From the NCBI RefSeq assembly GCF_023264675.1, contig NZ_JAHFVG010000036.1, forward strand, positions 1 to 57,872: a stretch of DNA of 57,872 nucleotides. Direction: 5' to 3'. Each line of letters begins with the position of its first letter. The first letter of the stretch is position 1. The notes below the pieces were generated by a model. The model was not told the DNA's origin. It saw only the letters and a list, made by a program, of their open reading frames with translations, and ran no database searches. This document shows, piece after piece, positions 7,657 through 16,200 of this stretch. The DNA comes from Rhodococcus sp. (in: high G+C Gram-positive bacteria) (GTDB lineage Bacteria > Actinomycetota > Actinomycetes > Mycobacteriales > Mycobacteriaceae). Both the position numbers and the translations under genes were made by a program.

Positions 7657-8724
7657 ATGAGCATCGATACCCACATCGACGGTGATCCCGAGTCGGTCCG
7701 CGCGGTTGCGCGGTGGCTGCGAGACACGCTGGCACCAGCCGTCGACGACATGGCGGACAAGGTCTTCGCGGCCCGTAACAGGATCGACGGAGCATGGGAC
7801 GGTCCCGCCTCCGAGCTGGCGGTCCCCAAACTCACGGTAGGTGCCGAAGGCGCCGTTAAAGTCTCGGCAGCTGCCCGGGACCATGCTCAAAAGATCGACG
7901 ACTTCGCCGCCGGTCTGCAGAAGGCATCGGAACTGATGGCCGGAGCGCGGAGCGACGGCGCCGCGGCGGGACTGATGGTCGTCGGCGACGTCATCGAGGA
8001 ACCGTCGTCGGGCACAACTGCCGTTGCCTACGGATTAGCTCTCGACACCGTCGACGCGGCGCGAACCGTCGAACGTGAAGCAGCGGAGGCCCTCACCGGC
8101 AACTGGACCAACCCGTATGTCGATTGGTTCTTTCTTGCAACAGAGGTGGTCGATGCCGCCGCAATGTCGGTCGTCGCCGTCAATGTACGGGCGCTGACCG
8201 ACAAGTCGGCGTGGCTGGTGTCGGAATCGGAGCGGTACGTCGATCTCGCCCTGAACGCCCCCGAAGGATCGCCTGCTTCGGTGGTCTACCGCGACCTGGA
8301 TTACGCGACCACCACCGCGGCCAGAGCAGTCGATGTCGCCGAAACTGCCGAAGACCTTGCCTCGAAGGCCGAACGCGTATCCAACCGTCTGGGTGGAGGG
8401 CTGGCAGCCGCCGGCGTCGCGTGGGACATCTACAGGGGCAAACCGGCCGACCAGGCCATCGTGTCAGGCGGCGTGAGCTTCGCTGCATCCATGGCCGCCG
8501 GAGCGGCTATCGGAACCTTCATTCCGGCACCGGTTCTCGGTACCGTCTTGGGTGCGGGAGTAGGCGCCGCCGTCGGGATATTCACGTCCGGGGCCGTCGA
8601 CACGCTCTACGAAGATGGGCTCGACAGTGCGTGGGATGCCGCCGGCGACGGATGGCATGCGTTGTACGACACGGGTGCATCGATCGGCGACCTTGCGACG
8701 GGAGCGTGGGATGTCCTCTTCTGA
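7657..8724 (+). CDS. Putative type VII effector with glycine-rich membrane-active C-terminus
   Basis: A 355-residue protein. The N-terminal ~110 residues form a WXG-like helical domain (RNRIDGAWDGPASELAVPK). The middle is helical and acidic. Residues ~250-330 form a long glycine/alanine-rich hydrophobic region (VSFAASMAAGAAIGTFIPA, GTVLGAGVGAAVGIFTSG) like a glycine zipper. Such regions occur in LXG/WXG effectors that disturb membranes. No enzymatic motif is visible. The gene for a membrane protein overlaps its 3' end by 14 nt, which fits an effector-immunity pair. Toxicity is inferred, not shown. Confidence 0.65.
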   Translation: MSIDTHIDGDPESVRAVARWLRDTLAPAVDDMADKVFAARNRIDGAWDGPASELAVPKLTVGAEGAVKVSAAARDHAQKIDDFAAGLQKASELMAGARSDGAAAGLMVVGDVIEEPSSGTTAVAYGLALDTVDAARTVEREAAEALTGNWTNPYVDWFFLATEVVDAAAMSVVAVNVRALTDKSAWLVSESERYVDLALNAPEGSPASVVYRDLDYATTTAARAVDVAETAEDLASKAERVSNRLGGGLAAAGVAWDIYRGKPADQAIVSGGVSFAASMAAGAAIGTFIPAPVLGTVLGAGVGAAVGIFTSGAVDTLYEDGLDSAWDAAGDGWHALYDTGASIGDLATGAWDVLF

Positions 8725-9493
8725 TTCCACAGTGCAACCCTTTGTGCTCCGACACCAAACGCGTGCCAAGTTGATCGCGGGGACCGTCCTCGGTCTGCCG
8801 GTCGTCTCACTTCTGGTCTACGGGTGCGTTCCGCTCATGTTCGAGAGCAGCTGGCGAGCTGGCGGATTCGGGCTATCGTTGGCACTTTTGACCTTGGCAT
8901 CGATCACGAATTCATGGATCAACCAGAACTCGTCGAAAGTCGGGCGGTCTGCACTGAGCAGGGTCCGTGGATCCACCGTCCGGTACGAACGTTACGGACT
9001 TCTGTGCCGGAGCATCGGCGTTGCGTCAGTCGCGGTGATGTGCGCGTTCAGTCTGTGGTTTCTCGTTCCGCTCTGGGCGACTTTTTATGTGTCTCTGGCA
9101 TTGCGCTCGGTTCGAAATGGTTGGATCGAATTGGATGCCGACGGCGTGTGTCATCGCGGCTGGTCGTTCGACATACGTGCACCGTGGGATCTCATCGACT
9201 CCGTGCAGATCGAGGATCGCAAGATTCGAACTCGGCATGGGTTGTGGACGGCCGTGTACCAATGCGTGGCGTTGAAGCCGAAGATCGTCTTCCCGGGCCC
9301 TCCCCGGTACACAGCGCGCTTCTGGCGGATCGAGAAGATCCCGCTCGTCACGATCGACCTCGACTGCCGGCGTTTCGACATCCACCCAGTGGTGTTGCAG
9401 ACATGGATCTCGTTCTACCTCGACAACCCGAAAATGCGCCACGAACTCGGAACCGACGCCGCTGCTGAGCGACTGGCGGCGATCATCGTGTGA
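8711..9493 (+). CDS. Membrane protein, candidate immunity partner of the upstream effector
   Basis: A 260-residue protein. ATG 8711 lies inside the 3' end of the effector gene, while the longer frame upstream lacks coding character. Two hydrophobic hairpins are visible: LIAGTVLGLPVVSLLVYGC plus FGLSLALLTLASI, then GVASVAVMCAFSLWFLVPLWA plus continuation. A soluble C-terminal half follows with a PH-like pattern (IELDADGVCHRGWSF, APWDLIDSVQIEDRK). Immunity to membrane-active effectors is often provided by integral membrane proteins. Position and topology support that role, but it could also be an unrelated membrane protein. Confidence 0.65.
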   Translation: MSSSDSTVQPFVLRHQTRAKLIAGTVLGLPVVSLLVYGCVPLMFESSWRAGGFGLSLALLTLASITNSWINQNSSKVGRSALSRVRGSTVRYERYGLLCRSIGVASVAVMCAFSLWFLVPLWATFYVSLALRSVRNGWIELDADGVCHRGWSFDIRAPWDLIDSVQIEDRKIRTRHGLWTAVYQCVALKPKIVFPGPPRYTARFWRIEKIPLVTIDLDCRRFDIHPVVLQTWISFYLDNPKMRHELGTDAAAERLAAIIV

Positions 9494-9550
9494 ATCAGGA
9501 CTCGCGGCGGGGTCTGAGTGGACGAGGGTTGCCGAGTGACATCTGGCTGG

Positions 9551-9586
9551 TCATACCAATCTATTGCTACTTAAAGATTGGTATGA
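9551..9586. promoter_or_regulatory. Perfect 12-bp inverted repeat, candidate Fic operator
   Basis: TCATACCAATCT (9551-9562) and AGATTGGTATGA (9575-9586) are perfect reverse complements separated by 12 nt. The repeat ends 7 nt before the ATG of the Fic gene, so protein binding would block transcription or translation. Because the Fic protein has a C-terminal winged-helix region, autoregulation is a reasonable guess. Confidence 0.65.
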
Positions 9587-9593
9587 TGGCCTG

Positions 9594-10805
9594 ATGTCCA
9601 ACGATTCGAAGGGCGGCCTCGCTGCGGTCGAGTACGAAGCCCGGCCGTGGCAGTCGTCGACCATCCATGCCTCCAGGACGCAGCGCAGGGAGCATTCCGG
9701 GGACTATTTGGCGGCCGTCCCTCCTCGGATCGGCGACATCGAGCTACGGCTCTCCGCTGAACTGTCGGCTGAGTCCGAGGATGCGCTGCGTGAGATTGTT
9801 CGGTTCGACGAATACGCGTCACAGCGGCTCGGTTCGTCGACCGAGCTGGCGCCGATGAGTTCGATCCTGCTGCGATCCGAGAGTGCTGCGTCGTCGCAGA
9901 TCGAGAACCTCACCGTCGGCGCACGCTCGTTGGCCTTGGCTGAACTGGGTTCGCCGAGCAGTCGAAACGCGTCGATCGTCAGCGGCAATGTGCGTGCGAT
10001 GGAGGCTGCTCTCGCCGTGAGTACGACGGTGTCTGCTGATTCGGTCCTTGCCATGCATCGGGCATTGATGGAACCGGCCGGCGATCCTGATGCGGGGCGG
10101 TGGCGGACTCAGCAGGTCTGGATCGGTGGTTCTGATGTGGGTCCGCACCACGCCGCATTCGTTCCGCCGCATCACGATCGGCTGGCGGCGTCGTTGGACG
10201 ATCTATTCGTATTTGCCTCGAGAGACGATCTTCCCGTTCTCCCACAGGTCGCCATCGCGCATGCGCAGTTCGAAACGATTCACCCGTTCACCGATGGGAA
10301 CGGACGTACCGGAAGGTCTTTGATACATACGATGCTTCGGCGGGCCGACGTGGTCGAACGTGTCACGGTCCCGCTGTCCGCTGGCCTGTTGACGAACACG
10401 GCGACGTACTTCGAGAGTCTCGACGAATACCGAAGGGGAGACGCCGAACCAATCATCCGACGCCTGAACAGCGCGACGTTCACAGCGGTGTCGAACGGTC
10501 GAACGCTGGTCGACGAACTGGTGTCTGCCCGAGAGCGCTTCATCGCTAACGTTGTTGCGCGGCGTGAATCGGTCGTATGGGGACTCATCGATGCGCTGGT
10601 CGCGCAACCCGTGATCGACAATCCTTTCCTGCAGCGGACATTCGGTGTCAGCGATATGTCTGCGCAACGAGCAATCGACCGACTCGTCGACGCGGGAATT
10701 CTCCACCAGACTTCCAAGGGGCGACGGAATAGGGTTTGGCAGGCGGACGAGATCCTCGACGCTCTCGACCGTTTCGCCGAGCGCACCCGGCGGGGCAGGA
10801 TGTGA
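9594..10805 (+). CDS. Fic-domain protein (AMPylase-type) with N-terminal inhibitory motif and C-terminal winged helix
   Basis: A 403-residue protein starting at ATG 9594. The Fic core motif is HPFTDGNGRTGRS (near residue 228), with all catalytic residues present. An N-terminal helix carries SSQIEN (near residue 102), which fits the class II (S/T)xxxE(G/N) self-inhibitory motif. Family members transfer AMP or another nucleotide to a target hydroxyl. The C-terminal ~90 residues (QRTFGVSDMSAQRAIDRLVDAGI) form a winged-helix DNA-binding region, as in Fic proteins that also regulate their own gene. An antitoxin gene is not visible, in keeping with intramolecular inhibition. The perfect repeat just upstream is the likely binding site. 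Confidence 0.9.
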   Translation: MSNDSKGGLAAVEYEARPWQSSTIHASRTQRREHSGDYLAAVPPRIGDIELRLSAELSAESEDALREIVRFDEYASQRLGSSTELAPMSSILLRSESAASSQIENLTVGARSLALAELGSPSSRNASIVSGNVRAMEAALAVSTTVSADSVLAMHRALMEPAGDPDAGRWRTQQVWIGGSDVGPHHAAFVPPHHDRLAASLDDLFVFASRDDLPVLPQVAIAHAQFETIHPFTDGNGRTGRSLIHTMLRRADVVERVTVPLSAGLLTNTATYFESLDEYRRGDAEPIIRRLNSATFTAVSNGRTLVDELVSARERFIANVVARRESVVWGLIDALVAQPVIDNPFLQRTFGVSDMSAQRAIDRLVDAGILHQTSKGRRNRVWQADEILDALDRFAERTRRGRM

Positions 10806-11141
10806 CGGATCGGGCATGCGTTTGGGGCGCTGTCGCTTGACTGCGCGTAGATTTCGACTGAGCCAGGTTGGTCCATAACCCGCCAGACAGCCGAGGCGTC
10901 GCCGGTCGTTCGCTGTCGCCTTCTCGATGCCGGTGCCGCGACGCCGCAGGTTGTCTGCATCGCAGCGAAGCACGCAAAACCGTCGTGGTCGCTGTGACAT
11001 CGCCGATCGAACCTACGCCTGCAGGTGAGCACTTCTCAGTGCGTCCGTGAGGGTGCCTGACTGGAGGAGGTCGGACCGGACGGAACCGATCGGCGGGGAG
11101 ATGCGTCTAACCTGTTGACTGAGCTGATGGAGGGGGTTCCT
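10806..11141. other. Intergenic region, no gene seen
   Basis: About 335 nt between the Fic gene and the first lipoprotein gene. Open frames here are antisense shadows without motifs. The last ~35 nt (11107-11141) include GGAGGGGG, the ribosome binding site of the next gene, and are repeated almost exactly before the second lipoprotein gene at 12157-12191. Confidence 0.5.
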
Positions 11142-11675
11142 GTGCGGAAGGCAGTGGTGGCGGTTGTTGCTGCAACGGCGCTGGTTGCGGGGTGTGGGGG
11201 AGAGTCTGGGACTGCTCAGCCCGCTGCAGAACGGTGGGACCCGTGCAGTATTCCGCAGGATGCCATCGCGGCGACGGGGTTGGATCCCGAGTATAGGGAA
11301 ATAGGTTGGAGCGACGGAATCGTCGTCGAAGACTGGACCCTCTGCACTTTTCGCGCTCCAAAGAAGCAACAGTCGTACTTTCTGAGCGTCATGTCGTCGG
11401 ATGTGCACACAGTCAGCGAAGCGCGAGAGAACGAGCAGAATTTGAACGGTCGCAATCTACTACTGGGCGATTACGAGGCCTATGAGTACGAGACGAATGT
11501 GTCGGATGCCGTTGTGGATTGCAATGTCGCAGTTGCAGTGCCCGCGGGCATCGTGCTGTTCACCGTTGATTTTGCCGGCGGAGTGAAACCCCTTTCGGAT
11601 CCGTGCGAGCTTGCGCTTGAACACGCCGACGAGCTGAAGCAGTTTCTGCCGATTGCGTCGAAAGAAGGTAAGTGA
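11142..11675 (+). CDS. DUF3558-like lipoprotein, copy 1
   Basis: A 177-residue exported lipoprotein. The GTG start follows GGAGGGGG and yields RKAVVAVVAATALVAGCGG, a signal peptide with a lipobox (LVAGC). The mature part (RWDPCSIPQDAIAATGLDP, then GWSDGIVVEDWTLCTFRAP) shows the DUF3558 pattern of Cys-bearing turns common in mycolate actinobacteria. The next gene begins at its stop (TGATG). The function of DUF3558 proteins is unknown. The gene pair 11142-12046 is repeated at 12192-13101. Confidence 0.8.
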   Translation: MRKAVVAVVAATALVAGCGGESGTAQPAAERWDPCSIPQDAIAATGLDPEYREIGWSDGIVVEDWTLCTFRAPKKQQSYFLSVMSSDVHTVSEARENEQNLNGRNLLLGDYEAYEYETNVSDAVVDCNVAVAVPAGIVLFTVDFAGGVKPLSDPCELALEHADELKQFLPIASKEGK

Positions 11676-12046
11676 TGGGCGAACCGATGACGCACTGGCA
11701 GTCCCTGGCCGTCGCTGCGGACGAGGGGCAACTATACCTGGACGAGGTGGCCGCGGAGGCTTGCAGTCGAGCGTGCGACGCATACATCGACAAGCTCATC
11801 GCGCACCAGAAGACTGCGAAAAATCTTTCCAACATTGTGGGGTGGGGAGAGTTCAAGTCTGGGCAAGAATTGCGAGAGTTCTACTCGCAGAAAGCTGTCG
11901 GAGGTCACGGCAGCATGGTCGATGCTCTGCAGAGCCACATCGACACCGTGATGCAGATGCAGGCCGTCTTCAGAAAATTCTTCGTCGACACTACCGCGAC
12001 CGACGACGGCAACGCGGCCGATCTTGGAAGTCAGGGCCCGAGGTGA
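11675..12046 (+). CDS. ESX-substrate-like helical protein, copy 1
   Basis: A 123-residue protein, probably mostly helical. It carries NIVGWGEFKSGQELREFYSQ near the middle, followed by SMVDALQSHIDTVMQMQAVF and an acidic C-terminus (TTATDD). The size and GWGEF turn resemble small type VII substrates, but it is not a textbook WXG100 protein. ATG 11675 overlaps the lipoprotein stop, and ATG 11687 is an alternative. It always follows the DUF3558-like gene in this locus, so the two may work together at the cell envelope. Confidence 0.65.
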   Translation: MGEPMTHWQSLAVAADEGQLYLDEVAAEACSRACDAYIDKLIAHQKTAKNLSNIVGWGEFKSGQELREFYSQKAVGGHGSMVDALQSHIDTVMQMQAVFRKFFVDTTATDDGNAADLGSQGPR

Positions 12047-12191
12047 ATGGATGGCCGATCGAGGCCATTTGGAGAATTTACTTGAATGCCGAGGACGGGC
12101 CTGGGAAGTCGTTCGATAATTTCTGGGCCGGCGCAATAGATCATTCTTGGCTCCAATCAAACTGTTGAGTGAGCTGACGGAGGGGGTTCCT

Positions 12192-12716
12192 GTGCGGAAA
12201 GCAGTGGTGGCGGTTGTCGCTGCAACGGCGCTGGTTGGAGGGTGTGGGGGAGGGTCTGGGACTGCTCAGCCCGCAGCGGAGCGGTGGGATCCTTGCAGCA
12301 TTCCTCAGCAGGCGATAGAGGCGACGGGGCTGGATCCAGACTCCAAGGACGTGGGCTGGCGTGATGGCATAGTCGTTGAGGACTGGTCACGATGCAGATT
12401 TCGGGGACCTGTTGATGCTGTGGCAACTTATTTTTTCAACGTGTTGTCGTCGGATATTCATACCGTTGACGAAGCGAGAAAAAATGACTCCTACACGCAA
12501 GGTCATGACGTCGAAATAGGCGAACGCGATGGCTACCAGTACAAGACTCAGACGTCCCGATCTGTAAGAGACTGCAATATAGCTATTGGTGTGCTCGGCG
12601 GTGTCGTGGTCTTCACTGTGAGTTCGATGGGGACCGCCGACATCGGGGCGGACCCGTGTCAGCTGGTTCTGGGACACGTAGAGGATCTGGAAGACGCGTT
12701 ACCGGGCAGCAATTAG
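12192..12716 (+). CDS. DUF3558-like lipoprotein, copy 2
   Basis: A 174-residue lipoprotein and paralogue of the gene at 11142. The GTG start, ribosome binding site and signal peptide (AATALVGGCGG) are almost identical to copy 1. The mature region stays close at first (RWDPCSIPQQAIEATGLDP) and then diverges, for example FRGPVDAVATYFFNV against FRAPKKQQSYFLSV. The pattern fits a tandem duplication followed by divergence of the exposed domain. It lies 10 nt before its partner gene. Confidence 0.8.
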   Translation: MRKAVVAVVAATALVGGCGGGSGTAQPAAERWDPCSIPQQAIEATGLDPDSKDVGWRDGIVVEDWSRCRFRGPVDAVATYFFNVLSSDIHTVDEARKNDSYTQGHDVEIGERDGYQYKTQTSRSVRDCNIAIGVLGGVVVFTVSSMGTADIGADPCQLVLGHVEDLEDALPGSN

Positions 12717-12726
12717 AAAGGTCCAA

Positions 12727-13101
12727 ATGACCAATCCGATCGAACCTATGACAACGTGGAATGCTCTGGCCTTTGCAGCTGAGAATGGGCAGCTCTTTCT
12801 CAGCGCAGATGTCGCTGCGCAGTGCGATCAAACTTGCGCGAGTTATATAGCGAACCTAAGGAGTCGTCAGGATGATGCGAGGGTGCTAGCTGATGTTAAT
12901 GGATGGGGCGAGTTCGAGTCCGGCAAAGCGCTCCGAAAAATATTCGCAGAAAAGGCTGTCGGAGGCGAGAACAACATGGTCGACGTCCTGCAGAGCCACA
13001 TCGACGTTGTAGAGCAGATGCGAACCGTCTTCAGAAAATTCTTCGTCGATACCACCGCGACCGACGACGGCAACGCCTCAGCATTCGGCGGGCCGAAGTA
13101 G
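12727..13101 (+). CDS. ESX-substrate-like helical protein, copy 2
   Basis: A 124-residue paralogue of the protein at 11675. The shared core is GWGEFESGKALRKIFAEKAV, followed by NMVDVLQSHIDVVEQMRTVF and the FFVDTTATDDGNA tail. Similarity is strongest in the C-terminal half, while the N-terminal helix has diverged more. It is preceded by AGAAAGG at 12715-12721 as a likely ribosome binding site. It probably forms the same kind of pair with its lipoprotein as in copy 1. Confidence 0.65.
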   Translation: MTNPIEPMTTWNALAFAAENGQLFLSADVAAQCDQTCASYIANLRSRQDDARVLADVNGWGEFESGKALRKIFAEKAVGGENNMVDVLQSHIDVVEQMRTVFRKFFVDTTATDDGNASAFGGPK

Positions 13102-13156
13102 ACAGTCGACCGACGCGTTGTGGGGCGACTGGCGGCCGGTAGGTACCGTTGCGGCC

Positions 13157-13777
13157 GTGAACTCAACCCGCCTGCCATGGTCCGGCCTCGTCGTTGCCGG
13201 CGCCGCATCGCTCCTCCTTTCCCTTGCCGCATGCAGCTCCGACGCCGAAACTTCGACCAGCGCGTCGACCACTGCGTCTGCCGCATCGACTGCATCCGCT
13301 TCGAGCGCTGCCGCCAGCACTTGCCCCACGGCGGAGCCGGCTGACGGCGGCACGCCGGAGTGGACGTTTGCCGGATCCACGGGCAGCGTGTCGGTCACCG
13401 GTTCCACGGATTCGTCCGCTCCGTCGGTTGACGTCGAAGCGCCGTTCAGCGTCACCGAAACGAAAGTGCAGACGCTGACCCCCGGAGACGGTGCAGTCGT
13501 TGCCGAGGATGCATCAGTGTCTGTCTGCTACATGGGTGTCAACGGCCGAGACGGGTCGATCTTCGACAATAGCTACGAGCGTGGCGCACCCGTCGAATTT
13601 CCTTTGACCGGAGTGGTCCCCGGCTTCCAGAAGGCGATCGCGGGACAGACTGTCGGATCCACAGTTGCCGTCGCGATGGACTCCGCCGACGGCTACCCGA
13701 ACGGCCAGCCGCGGGCCGGCATCGAAGCAGGCGACAGCCTCGTCTTCGCAATCAAGATCCTCGATGTCACCGGCTGA
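13157..13777 (+). CDS. FKBP-type peptidyl-prolyl cis-trans isomerase lipoprotein
   Basis: A 206-residue exported protein. Its signal peptide ends in a lipobox (LSLAACSSD), followed by a Ser/Thr/Ala-rich linker. The FKBP domain is seen from GDGAVVAEDASVSVCYMG through FDNSYERGAPVEFPLTGVVPGF and ends with SLVFAIKILDVTG. These match the FKBP core, including the 'V(I)PGF' segment. It would assist folding of exported proteins. GTG 13157 is used because an upstream frame start would sit far before the signal peptide. Confidence 0.85.
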   Translation: MNSTRLPWSGLVVAGAASLLLSLAACSSDAETSTSASTTASAASTASASSAAASTCPTAEPADGGTPEWTFAGSTGSVSVTGSTDSSAPSVDVEAPFSVTETKVQTLTPGDGAVVAEDASVSVCYMGVNGRDGSIFDNSYERGAPVEFPLTGVVPGFQKAIAGQTVGSTVAVAMDSADGYPNGQPRAGIEAGDSLVFAIKILDVTG

Positions 13778-13794
13778 AACCGCTCTGAGCCAAT

Positions 13795-13831
13795 CCGAAC
13801 CCGCAGCGGCTTATCGTCGGTGCGGGTCCGG
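13795..13831. terminator. Hairpin between convergent genes
   Basis: CCGAACCCGC (13795-13804) can pair with GCGGGTCCGG (13822-13831) with one mismatch, 18 nt after the FKBP stop. There is no T-run, so it is only a possible terminator. From 13832 to 14100 nothing else is recognisable. Confidence 0.35.
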
Positions 13832-14100
13832 TGCGCCCTTATCGCCGAGAATATTTCCAGCGACTTCCAGTGGGCCTCACTGTTGGTCGTCATTGCGCGA
13901 CATTGTCGAGGTATTTCTGGCGTTGCACCGATATTCGGCCTCCAGCATCGTGCAACATTTGCTCGCACGCATCACCCTTCAAGGCAAGATTTTCAGATCG
14001 CAAACCGCGACTCGCGTCTGATGGCCTGGCCGGTCTCACGGGTGTTAAATCTAGTATCCAAAACGCAGTTTGAACGGGATCGTTCGGCGATGTGACTGCC

Positions 14101-14724
14101 TCACGGTGCACCGAAACCATAGGTGAAGCTCCCCGTGGTCCAGTTCATGGTCGCGTGATAGTTGTACCCTCGCATCGTCCCGTCACCGTTGTCTTTGTTT
14201 GCAGCGAAACACTCGAACACGGTGGTCGTCTCGGTCAGGTCATCCGTAGATCCGCCACTCACCGGGGAACAACTCACCGAGATGATCGGACCGTTAAGGG
14301 TTCCTTTGGACACGTGATCCTCTGCCATGGTTTTTACACTCTTCTCGATATTGGCGACCGACAGGATTCGAGTGAGCCGTTCGGAATCCTCCTGATTTTT
14401 CTTCTCGTCGGCAGCAGCGGCCATACGGTTCGCCTCTTCTTGTGCAGCCTCGTTTGCAGCAGCCTCGGCAGCTTGCTGCTCGGACCTAACATTCGAGTCG
14501 TTGATGATCTTGGCGGTTGTACCCGCCACGGCTAGCACTACGAGTACTGCGGCAGCGACAAGAACCATCTTCTTGGATGGTCTCCACCTCGGTTCTGCGG
14601 CCACTGCTCCTGGCGGAGATGCTGGATCTGGCAGGTCGAGCCACGTGGTGCCGTTCCAGTAACGTCGGCCGCCCTCAGATGTGGGGTACCAACCGGGCTG
14701 TGCAGATTGTGCTTCGTCGTCCAT
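14101..14724 (-). CDS. DUF2510-domain membrane-anchored protein
   Basis: A 207-residue protein starting at ATG 14724. The N-terminal DUF2510 motif (PGWYPTSEGGRRYWNGTTW) is clear. It is followed by one transmembrane helix (KMVLVAAAVLVVLAVAGTTA), an Ala/Glu-rich coiled coil, and an extracytoplasmic C-terminal domain with two Cys (SVSCSPVSGG, FECFAANKDN). DUF2510 modules sit at the membrane of many actinobacteria, but their ligand is unknown to me. The gene is convergent with the FKBP gene. Confidence 0.85.
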   Translation of the reverse strand: MDDEAQSAQPGWYPTSEGGRRYWNGTTWLDLPDPASPPGAVAAEPRWRPSKKMVLVAAAVLVVLAVAGTTAKIINDSNVRSEQQAAEAAANEAAQEEANRMAAAADEKKNQEDSERLTRILSVANIEKSVKTMAEDHVSKGTLNGPIISVSCSPVSGGSTDDLTETTTVFECFAANKDNGDGTMRGYNYHATMNWTTGSFTYGFGAP

Positions 14725-15249
14725 CAGTCGATCCGTCCCTACTATGCTTGGCTGCTCAAAACCATGAGGTTCGTCAGGGAAGGTTAATTATCGGGGGTCA
14801 AGCACCTGTGTTTTACCGATTTCACGAGATCCATCGAATGAATTTGTTGTCGGCGGTCTTGCAAAGGTTGGGGGCCGTCGTTGGGAATTCTGTGAACTGG
14901 TCGCTTCTATTTGGCACTTTCCGGGGCGTCGGTCAGTCACAGTTAGATTTAGGAGGACATGAGGCGGTTGATTCCTTAAATAACAAGATTCAGTTTGTAT
15001 CGGAGTCAGTGGTTCAGTCCCGTCGAATAGTCCGACGGTTGGGATTCGTGGCGTGCGACCAACCTGGAGTGTCCCGGCCATTCGCAGAGTGATGGTGCGG
15101 AGGAGCGCCCCTCGGTCCGAAGCGCTGGTGTCGGCGAAGACACGTGCTTTCGTTCGGTGAGCGCTCTGTCTGGGTCGCGTCATTGGGCGCGTGCCATTGC
15201 TGCTGAGCAGGAGGTTGGCATTAGCCTGATCGCAAGTATTAACCAAACC
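14725..15249. other. Intergenic region, no gene seen
   Basis: About 520 nt between the DUF2510 gene (whose promoter must lie here) and a decayed monooxygenase. The part at 14940-15010 is AT-richer than its surroundings. The long minus-strand open frame across it has no motif or ribosome binding site and is treated as spurious. Nothing else is recognised. Confidence 0.45.
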
Positions 15250-16124
15250 GACGAACCAATGCAAGGAACCGAATGCCGCCACACCCCATCCGTGTTCTTC
15301 GTGTCGTCCGAGTTCTACTTCGCCGCCCGCTTCCCACGCTGGAAGCAGGACGGCCATGTGTCCGACACTGCCAAGGCCGCGTTCGCGCAGTAGGTGGAGA
15401 TAATCGAATTCGACGCGATTTTCATCGCGGACTTCGCGGGCCTGAATCGCACCCAGCTCAAATACCGTGGTGGTCGTTCGTTCGAGCCGTTGGCCCATGC
15501 CGCGTACCTGGCCGCTCACACCGACCGCATCGGTCTGGTGATTACACTCACCACTCAATTCAGTGAGCCATACACCTTCGCAGGGGAATTGACATCGCTC
15601 GACCGTCTGAACGATGGCCGTGCCGGATGGAATGTCGTCACCTCGTGCAACGGCGAGACTAACTACGGCTACGAGAAAATCCCGGCCCCGCAGGATCGGT
15701 ATCGACGAGCCGGTGAGTTCCTGGGCATCAAGAAAGCTCTGTGGCAGTCGTAAGACCACGATGCGATCGTCTCACGGAGATCGAGATCGACACCGACAAA
15801 AATGTCGACCTCGACCTGGCAGACCTTGCACTCGATGACTCCATCCCGGGCACGCGGTTCCCGGACCGAGAACAGCTCGAGAAGAACGATCGACCAGTCA
15901 GCCGCGCCCTCATCGACCGCGACTGGGTTGTATCCGGCGAATACGCCACGCTGCACGATTTACTGCTCCGATACACAACCTCGTACGGACACTGCCAGAT
16001 CGTCGGCACCGCGGAGAAGTCTGCGCGCATCATCGAGACGTGGATCGACGAGGACGCGTCGGACGGATTCATCCCCCGGCTGACTTTGCCGGCCCGAGCA
16101 TCTATCGACATTCTTTATCGCTGA
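15250..16124 (+). pseudogene. Decayed NtaA/DszA-type FMN-dependent monooxygenase
   Basis: Two parts of one luciferase-like monooxygenase remain. The N-terminal half reads FDAIFIADFAGLNRTQLKY, TDRIGLVITLTTQFSEPYT and LNDGRAGWNVVTSCNGE (15400-15750), with an in-frame TAG at 15391 before it. The C-terminal part, in another frame (about 15770-16124), reads LLRYTTSYGHCQIVGTAEKS and DEDASDGFIPRLTLP. The middle of the barrel, roughly 150-200 residues, is missing. An internal deletion plus a stop and frame change make it non-functional. The family normally has about 440 residues. Confidence 0.75.
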
Positions 16125-16200
16125 AGCCCAATCTATCGATTGTTCGAACCTCCGCCCTCTGGTTACGTGGTGAGAGAACCACGACAGCGGAAGGAACACC

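Noticed and set aside
14788..15759. Minus-strand 323-codon frame
   Set aside because: Antisense to the decayed monooxygenase, no motif, no ribosome binding site.
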